Assembly (NCBI GenBank): GCA_964649415.1
Contig: CAZYSK010000143.1
Location: 1 to 10,370, forward strand
Direction of reading: 5' to 3'
Source of the DNA: CAZYSK01 sp964649415
GTDB lineage: Bacteria; Chloroflexota; Anaerolineae; B4-G1
Length of the DNA stretch: 10,370 nucleotides
The notes beneath the pieces are model-generated. The model made no database searches. It was not told where the DNA came from and worked only from the letters and a program-made list of their open reading frames with translations. This document shows positions 7,001 through 10,370 of the stretch, piece after piece. Position numbers and translations under genes: made by a program. Numbering within the stretch: the stretch's first letter is position 1; each line of letters begins with the position of its first letter.

Positions 7001-7986
7001 TCAAATGCGTCCAGCCCGCCCCACGTCCCAATCCAAAGCAGCCCAAACCGATCCTCGTAGACTGACATGACGTAGTCATTGCTCAGCCGCTTGGGATCAG
7101 TTGTCACTTCGTATATGCTGCTCAGGCTGCCTGGATCGGTCGGGCCAGTTTGGTAGCGGACAAACTGGCCGTTCTGACGGTCAAACGCGTTCAATCCCCC
7201 GCCACTTGTTCCAATCCACAGCACGCCCGACCGATCCTCGTGAATGCAGGTGACAGAGTCGTTGCTCAAGCTACCGGGATCATCGCGGGCATTCTGGTAA
7301 CGAACGAACCGCCCACTGTCTGCATCGAAGCGATTCAGTCCACCCGCAGTCCCGATCCATAGCGCTCCCATCCGGTCTTCGTATATGGATCGCACATTGT
7401 TGTCGCTCAGGCTATGGGGATCGCCGGGATTGTTCTGATAGCGCACAAACCGCGCCTGTTCGCGCTCGAACCTATTGAGCCCTCCACCATCAGTGCCAAT
7501 CCAAAGCACACCCGACCGATCCTCGTAGATCGCTCGGACAGCGTTGGCGCTCAAGCTATGCGGGTTCTCCGGCTCGTGCCTGTACACCGTGAAGTCGTAG
7601 CCATCGTACTTGTTCAACCCGTCATGTGTGCCAAACCACATGAAGCCTCTGCTATCCTGGAGGATGCAGAACACCGTACTGTCAGACAGGCCACGCTCAA
7701 GTGAGATACGTTCAAAGTGGATGTCCTTGCTGCGAACGCCTTGATAAGGGGGCACGGCGTCGGGTGCCCTACGGATGTACTCATCCGCTGCGTCCGATAC
7801 AGCTTGTTTTGGGGTGAGGGTAGGCTCAGCAGTAGCGGATTCGGTGGAGCCCGTGCTCAACAGATCAGTCGCCAAACGGGCTGACAGGTTGGTGCAGCCC
7901 GAAGCCGACACCACGAGCACGAGTAGTCCTGCGAGGGCCAGCACACCGCAAGTCGTTCGAGCGCGTCTCTGCAGAATAGCGTCCAT
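4024..7986 (-). CDS. Two-component propeller sensor histidine kinase (Reg_prop, Y_Y_Y, GAF, HisKA_3, HATPase)
   Basis: A 1320-residue membrane sensor that phosphorylates the regulator encoded next. Order of parts: lipoprotein signal with lipobox SASGC (Cys31); 14 propeller repeats at about residues 95-755 with the signature S.N.V..IYEDRSGVLWIGT, enough for two seven-bladed propellers; a Y_Y_Y domain about 770-865 (GGTYTLRIKGSNNDGVWNE); one membrane helix about 877-899 (VAALALVGFAVGGY); a coiled coil; a GAF domain about 940-1085; HisKA_3 with His1111 in RLARDLHDAVTQ; and an ATPase domain with N box QEALNNVVNHA, DDGCGFD and LGLGI. The lipid anchor and the helix would hold the propellers outside and the kinase inside. 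The start at 7986 was preferred to the upstream ATG at 8070 because it begins directly with the signal peptide; neither has a good Shine-Dalgarno. Two stretches, in the GAF domain and at the C-terminus, are encoded by inserted 35-base repeats. The ligand is unknown. Confidence 0.95.
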   Translation of the reverse strand: MDAILQRRARTTCGVLALAGLLVLVVSASGCTNLSARLATDLLSTGSTESATAEPTLTPKQAVSDAADEYIRRAPDAVPPYQGVRSKDIHFERISLERGLSDSTVFCILQDSRGFMWFGTHDGLNKYDGYDFTVYRHEPENPHSLSANAVRAIYEDRSGVLWIGTDGGGLNRFEREQARFVRYQNNPGDPHSLSDNNVRSIYEDRMGALWIGTAGGLNRFDADSGRFVRYQNARDDPGSLSNDSVTCIHEDRSGVLWIGTSGGGLNAFDRQNGQFVRYQTGPTDPGSLSSIYEVTTDPKRLSNDYVMSVYEDRFGLLWIGTWGGLDAFDRDAEVFVHYPNDPNDASSLSHNYVTSIYEDREGELWVGTGGGGLNRFDRGSGGFICSEANPDEPHSLSNNRIWSVYQDRSGVLWIGTGGGGLNKFDRETEKFPHYYTDPGDPNSLSHNAVSAIYQDQSGVLWIGTGGGGLNRFDRESGRFVHYQNDPDDPYSLSHNSVASILQDSSGTLWVGTFGGLDRFDRENERFIHYQNDPRDPRSLSSSSARSIVEDRSGVLWVGTGRGLDRFDGGTAGFAHYRSDPDDPHGLSHNNVLSVYEDRAGVLWIGTFGGGLNRLDQETEGFTHYQADPNDPHSLSNNNVAFIYEDSSGVLWVGTYGGGLNRLDRESGMFVHYRYGQENGLPDDTVYGILEDRQGYLWLSTNNGLSRFDPQAETFKNYDVRDGLQSNEFTRGACYKSSDGELFFGGVNGLNAFYPSNVQHNPYVPPIVLTSLAHGGEDLHVGQAVEDVRGVTVRWPGNTFEFEFAALSYTQPEKNQYAYVLEGFEEDWNYVGTRRFGRYTNVPGGTYTLRIKGSNNDGVWNELGVSVAVTVVPPFWETWWFRGVAALALVGFAVGGYRLRVKSIEARSRQLEQQVEERTREIERRRRVAEGLREILVILNSDRSLEESLDYIVSRAALLMGAGDAFIFRYEESHPAGIVVVAGEELEAPMAEWLGRAIQAEQPLIVPDLMGRPDAPAALNERASFRWRAITPLKVPFRWRAILGIPLTVGEGEYGGLVLSYVQRRDFSEEDLELGFTFADQAVLAIANAQLRDRAEQTAAETERNRLARDLHDAVTQTLFSASLIAEALPAVWRIDEAEGLELLAEMRRLSRGALAEMRTLLLELRPTALIEASLGDLMHQLAETVTGRKDVAVAVEVEGQCTLPCEVHVALYRIAQEALNNVVNHAQAKHVEVTLRCAPQEERSDASTSVELHVSDDGCGFDPRCVPPERLGLGIMRERAHAIGAILTIESRLGGGTHVAVLWKERHRNGTLCEGRKRDD
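4039..4044 (-). promoter_or_regulatory. Ribosome binding site of the regulator, supplied by a repeat
   Basis: GGAAGG on the minus strand, seven bases before the ATG at 4031, is the best Shine-Dalgarno for the regulator. These six bases are the cctt-cc start of the 35-base repeat unit found in the array at 2866-3015. The repeat therefore appears to provide the translation start signal of the regulator. The site lies inside the 3' end of the kinase gene. Confidence 0.6.
4039..4077. repeat. Copy of the 35-base repeat across the kinase/regulator junction
   Basis: A full unit identical to the array consensus through gatggcgc, then tcctt. In the kinase's sense it encodes ERHRNGTLCEGR, which forms most of the C-terminal tail after the last conserved residues (GGTHVAVLW) of the ATPase domain. 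The same bases carry the regulator's ribosome binding site. It is about 1 kb from the tandem array and in the same orientation. Confidence 0.9.
4865..4919. repeat. Two inverted partial copies of the 35-base repeat inside the kinase GAF domain
   Basis: Bases 4865-4891 and 4902-4919 share ggcgcgccatcggaatg with the inverted repeat; the first continues into gcacctt. In the kinase's sense they encode FRWRAITPLKVPFRWRAI, a visible duplication of FRWRAI about a TPLKVP linker, just before the conserved GAF strand LGIPLTVG. The reading frame is kept. Copies here face opposite to the array and to the junction copy at 4039-4077. Confidence 0.85.
5725..7700 (-). repeat. Tandem coding repeats of the propeller sensor
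   Basis: Fourteen coding repeats of about 141-144 bases (47-48 residues), recognisable in DNA by the recurring cacgcccgaccgatc and ccaatccagagcac segments. Central repeats are close to each other (IYEDRSGVLWIGTGGGGLNR type), the outer ones more diverged; the last (SSDGELFFGGVNGLNAF) is weakest. The near-identity of central units suggests recent duplication or gene conversion between blades. Confidence 0.85.
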
Positions 7987-8041
7987 ACGCAACGAGACCT
8001 GAGACCGGACAGGGCAGATGCAACCATCTAGCGAATAGGTC

Positions 8042-8063
8042 CATCCGCCGGATGAGGCGGATG
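8042..8063. other. Hairpin in the leader of the sensor kinase gene
   Basis: catccgcc (8042-8049) and ggcggatg (8056-8063) form a perfect eight-base-pair stem with a six-base loop. It falls between the predicted transcription start (near 8097) and the kinase start at 7986. Its segment gatgaggcggat also occurs at 3285-3296, beside the intergenic 18-base repeat, so it may be a repeat remnant rather than a control element. Confidence 0.45.
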
Positions 8064-8103
8064 AGTACATCCGGCATCCGTTCGAAACCTGTCGGGTCTG
8101 CGC

Positions 8104-8132
8104 ATTTTAGTAGAAACCCATTCAGAAGTCAA
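8104..8132 (-). promoter_or_regulatory. Sigma70-like promoter of the kinase/regulator operon
   Basis: On the minus strand, TTGACT (8132-8127) and TAAAAT (8109-8104) are separated by exactly 17 bases. Both hexamers are one mismatch from consensus. Transcription would start near 8097, leaving a leader of about 110 bases before the ATG at 7986. It separates the sensor operon from the adaptor gene upstream, and the rest of the gap (8133-8210) shows no gene and no clear terminator. Confidence 0.7.
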
Positions 8133-8210
8133 CCACACGCTCGACGCTCCGTCTACGTCCACACTTGTGTCCCATCCGCGATGATCTCGGCGGCGCTCTC
8201 AGCCGTGCTT

Positions 8211-9464
8211 CTAGTCCACCTTGATCTCCACCCGCGCGGTCATCCCTGGTCGCAGGTTGAGGCGGGAACGGTCGTTCCCGTCGGCCGAGTCCAACTCGAT
8301 GGTGAGCGTATACGTGGTGTCCCCTTGTTGAACCACCGCCACCGGCGAGATGGTCGCTACGTGCCCGTTCAATGGTTCGCTCTGGAAGGCATTGACCCGC
8401 ACGGTGGCTTCCTGTCCCTCTCGTATTCGGGCGATTTGAAGCTCACCCACGTTCTTCGTATCGACGAGCCAGCGGGAAACGTCGATCAACTCGACGACTG
8501 GCGTTTCGGGCGAGACCCACTCCCTCTCGCTGACCGGCACGGCAGAGATGATGCCGTCGAAGGGGGCCACCAGCGTCGAGCGGGCCAGACTCTCTTGCGC
8601 GGCTTCCAAGGCGAGTGGGGCGCGCTGCACGTCCAACTGCGCCAGGGTGAGCGCTTGGGAGGCAATCGGATGTTCCGCTTCATAGAGGGCCAGTTCAGCT
8701 TGAGCCAGACGGGCTTCCGCCTCGGTGATGGCGAGGGCGTGACCGCGGTCGGCGGCGCGTAGTTCGTATTGAGCCAGGGTCACTTCGTAGTAATCTCGAG
8801 CATCTTCGAGATCGTGTGCCTCTTTCGAGTCGGGGGCCCAGTCGTGCGTGCGCGGGTCGTCGAGCACCTTCTGATACTCGCTCTGCGCGTCTTGCATTGC
8901 CCGCTCGGCGTGCTCCAGCCCGTAACTGTCGATGACGTCCCAATTCGCACGCATGCTGGCTTGCACACAGGCCTGGGTCAGCGCAGCCTGCGCGCTGGAA
9001 ATGGCCGCCGTCGCCGCAAGCACCCGCTCCGGCACAGGCTCGGCGTCCGCTTCCAACTGGACCAACCGGGCCTGGGCGCTCTCTAGTTCGACCCGCGCCT
9101 GCGCGACAGCACGGGCCAAATCCTCGGCGTCCAGCGTGGCCAGCATCTGTCCCTCTTGCACGTGCTCGCCGATCTCGACGTCGACCAGTTCGAGGGCGCC
9201 CCCCACGCCAAGGCTCAACCGCACCTGCCGGGCGGGCTTGAGCGTCCCGTTGGCAGCGACGCTTCCCGCGGCGGGTTGATACGTCAGGCCCGCTTCGCTG
9301 GTAGGGGCCACCGCGGGCTGAGTGTCTGCTGCCCTGTTGCACGCCATCAGGCACAGAGTTAGCAGGCCGATCAACAGTCCGGTTCCGATACGCATATTCC
9401 GTTTGGAGGAAATCCTCTGTTTCATGTCAACTCCTTCTCTGCGATCTTGTCGCAATGGGTTCAT
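8211..9464 (-). CDS. HlyD/MacA-type periplasmic adaptor lipoprotein of an ABC efflux system
   Basis: A 417-residue membrane-fusion/adaptor protein that normally links an FtsX-type permease and its ATPase for export. It has a lipoprotein signal (GLLIGLLTLCLMAC, lipid on Cys42), the first half of a lipoyl-like domain (VDVEIGEHVQEGQMLATLD, about residues 90-110), a long alpha-helical hairpin rich in Ala/Glu/Gln (about 115-290), the second lipoyl half (LVAPFDGIISAVPV, about 298) and a beta-barrel ending GMTARVEIKVD. The start at 9464 has a perfect AGGAGG with five-base spacing and lies two bases after the original permease stop TAG, which indicates translational coupling. A second ATG at 9425 has its own AAGGAG and gives a more typical short signal peptide, so both starts may be used. 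The permease upstream is broken and no ATPase gene is in the window, so the protein may lack a partner from this locus. Confidence 0.93.
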   Translation of the reverse strand: MNPLRQDRREGVDMKQRISSKRNMRIGTGLLIGLLTLCLMACNRAADTQPAVAPTSEAGLTYQPAAGSVAANGTLKPARQVRLSLGVGGALELVDVEIGEHVQEGQMLATLDAEDLARAVAQARVELESAQARLVQLEADAEPVPERVLAATAAISSAQAALTQACVQASMRANWDVIDSYGLEHAERAMQDAQSEYQKVLDDPRTHDWAPDSKEAHDLEDARDYYEVTLAQYELRAADRGHALAITEAEARLAQAELALYEAEHPIASQALTLAQLDVQRAPLALEAAQESLARSTLVAPFDGIISAVPVSEREWVSPETPVVELIDVSRWLVDTKNVGELQIARIREGQEATVRVNAFQSEPLNGHVATISPVAVVQQGDTTYTLTIELDSADGNDRSRLNLRPGMTARVEIKVD

Positions 9465-9466
9465 TT

Positions 9467-10274
9467 CTACCTCCTCTCGATGATGACCACGGGGTCAAGG
9501 GAGAGCGTCCTGCCAGTCGTGCCGGCGGTGACCACAAGCACCATAACAGGGATAGGCAGGGTGGATAGCCAGGGCGTCGGATTGAAAAGGTTAAGCTTTA
9601 GCCCAAGGGGGGGTAAACACACCGATCTGCAAACCAAACAACGCGACGCAGCACAGGGCGACGCTGAACCCCCAGGCGATCATTGTGGTGAATGCGGTTT
9701 CGCGTGTGGTGCGCCACATCAGCCGCAGCCGGTGCCAGCCCAGCGCGTTGAGCACGCCGAACTCGGACAGCCGCTGCGAGACAAAGATGTGGTTGAGTAC
9801 TGTCAGAGAGAACGCGATCACGAAGGCGATGGCGCTTTCGAGCACGGCGATGGTCAGAATCGTGCTGCGCGTGTTCTCCTGGCGGCAGGCAAACTCCTGC
9901 CGGTAGGTCAGCGTGGTGGTCTTGCTCTTGGCCATCTCTTGCTCCAGCCACGCGTCCAGTATGGCCTTTTGCCCCTCTTTGGGCGTGACAAGCAAGGATA
10001 GGGCGAATCCCTTGTAGGCCTCATGCCTTTCCAGGAACTCAAGGGAGGCGAAGGACAGCCAGCACGCGTCCTCCGGCGTGGCGGGCCTGGCAAAGATGCC
10101 CGAGACCACCATCTCGACGGGCAGCACCGGGGCGTCTCTGTAGACTGGATTATCGTAGCTGCCGATAACGTCGCCGATCTTGAGGCCACGATTCTGCGCC
10201 GTGGCCTCAGAGATGACGATCTCGTTGGTGTTGGCTCGCGGCAGGTGTCCTTCCCTTAGCCTAGATTTCGCACC
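9467..10274 (-). pseudogene. FtsX/MacB-family ABC permease, 5'-truncated and frameshifted
   Basis: The sequence encodes the periplasmic and C-terminal part of an FtsX-type permease. Homology begins near LREGHLPRANTNEIVISEA (10260-10200), preceded in frame by a TAA at 10277-10275 and no ATG, GTG or TTG until 10127, so the N-terminus, first helix and part of the periplasmic domain are missing. In the G7 tract at 9607-9613 the frame is lost: as read, the protein ends VFTPPWAKA. Removing one G gives VFTPLGLKLNLFNPTPWLST and onward to LDPVVIIERR with stop TAG at 9469-9467, the third C-terminal helix and the classic LDP..II ending of the family. That restored stop abuts the adaptor start, confirming the original operon order. 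The truncation lies some 25 bases from the IS-like end at 10297. Confidence 0.85.
9591..10127 (-). CDS. FtsX-like permease fragment (open part of the broken gene)
   Basis: The longest open frame in the broken permease, 178 residues from a GTG at 10127. It holds part of the extracytoplasmic domain, membrane helices at about 89-111 and 145-167, and the FtsX cytoplasmic-loop motif RLSEFGVLNALGWHRLRL at 119-136. An intact relative would carry one more N-terminal helix, a larger outer domain and one more C-terminal helix. Homology clearly continues upstream of the GTG without a start codon, so this start is formal only. If made, the fragment is unlikely to work as a permease. Confidence 0.7.
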   Translation of the reverse strand: MLPVEMVVSGIFARPATPEDACWLSFASLEFLERHEAYKGFALSLLVTPKEGQKAILDAWLEQEMAKSKTTTLTYRQEFACRQENTRSTILTIAVLESAIAFVIAFSLTVLNHIFVSQRLSEFGVLNALGWHRLRLMWRTTRETAFTTMIAWGFSVALCCVALFGLQIGVFTPPWAKA

Positions 10275-10296
10275 TTAACAGTCGAATAGAGAGCAA

Positions 10297-10370
10297 CTAG
10301 CAGTTTGTCGGAGTAAAACTCTGTTCAGTCGGCTAATACAGTGGTAAAATGGCGAGCATGGCTAGAGAAT
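10297..10370 (+). mobile_element. Possible left end of an insertion sequence
   Basis: Starts with the 17-base inverted repeat (ctagcagtttgtcggag, 10297-10313) matching 37-53. Inside it is an extended -10-like sequence (TGGTAAAAT, 10342-10350) without a good -35, then in-frame ATG codons at 10349 and 10358 reading rightward out of the window (MASMARE). This is what the promoter end of an IS with its transposase start would look like, but only seven codons are visible, so the transposase is unproven. Confidence 0.35.

Noticed and set aside
7987..8070. Upstream ATG of the kinase at 8070
   Set aside because: It would put 28 residues with Trp, Cys and Pro before a clean lipoprotein signal peptide, and it starts within the leader hairpin region without a Shine-Dalgarno.
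8133..8210. A terminator after the adaptor gene
   Set aside because: I found no stem with a T tract in this stretch, so read-through into the kinase operon cannot be excluded.
10341..10370. A transposase gene starting at 10349
   Set aside because: Only seven codons are visible; kept as part of the possible IS end and not called as a gene.

Overview
The window reads like chromosome of a GC-rich (roughly 60%) member of the Chloroflexota, probably Anaerolineae-like. This is an inference from style, not from a marker gene: acidic, TATPS-rich linkers after the lipobox of a family 5 solute-binding protein, a very large lipoprotein-type propeller sensor kinase of the NarL class, and an FtsX/HlyD export pair. 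All recognisable genes lie on the minus strand.

In the order of transcription (right to left): (1) 10370-10275, an insertion-sequence-like end; (2) 10274-9467, the remains of an FtsX/MacB-type ABC permease, 5'-truncated and frameshifted in a G7 tract; (3) 9464-8211, an HlyD-type lipoprotein adaptor whose start lies two bases after the permease's original stop; (4) a strong sigma70-like promoter (8132-8104) and a leader with a hairpin; (5) 7986-4024, a 1320-residue sensor kinase with 14 propeller repeats, a Y_Y_Y domain, one membrane helix, GAF, HisKA_3 and HATPase domains; (6) 4031-3372, its NarL/LuxR-type response regulator, overlapping the kinase by 8 bases; (7) 3371-2499, a gene-free stretch with hairpins and a tandem array of a 35-base repeat; (8) 2498-234, a large family 5 extracytoplasmic solute-binding lipoprotein followed by a hairpin; (9) 233-1, gene-free, with a second IS-like end.

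The kinase and regulator form a two-component system likely to read an extracellular ligand, and the nearby solute-binding protein could be linked to it, although no transporter permease or ATPase accompanies it. The adaptor and broken permease are what remains of a MacA/MacB-like export system.

The most unusual feature is a 35-base repeat with a palindromic half. It forms a tandem array in the gap and has also entered coding sequence: twice inside the kinase GAF domain, in frame, and once across the kinase stop/regulator start, where it encodes the kinase tail and supplies the regulator's ribosome binding site. A second, unrelated 18-base repeat encodes part of the regulator's N-terminus. 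This resembles the behaviour of Rickettsia palindromic elements. A 17-base perfect inverted repeat lies near both ends of the window and looks like the ends of an insertion sequence.
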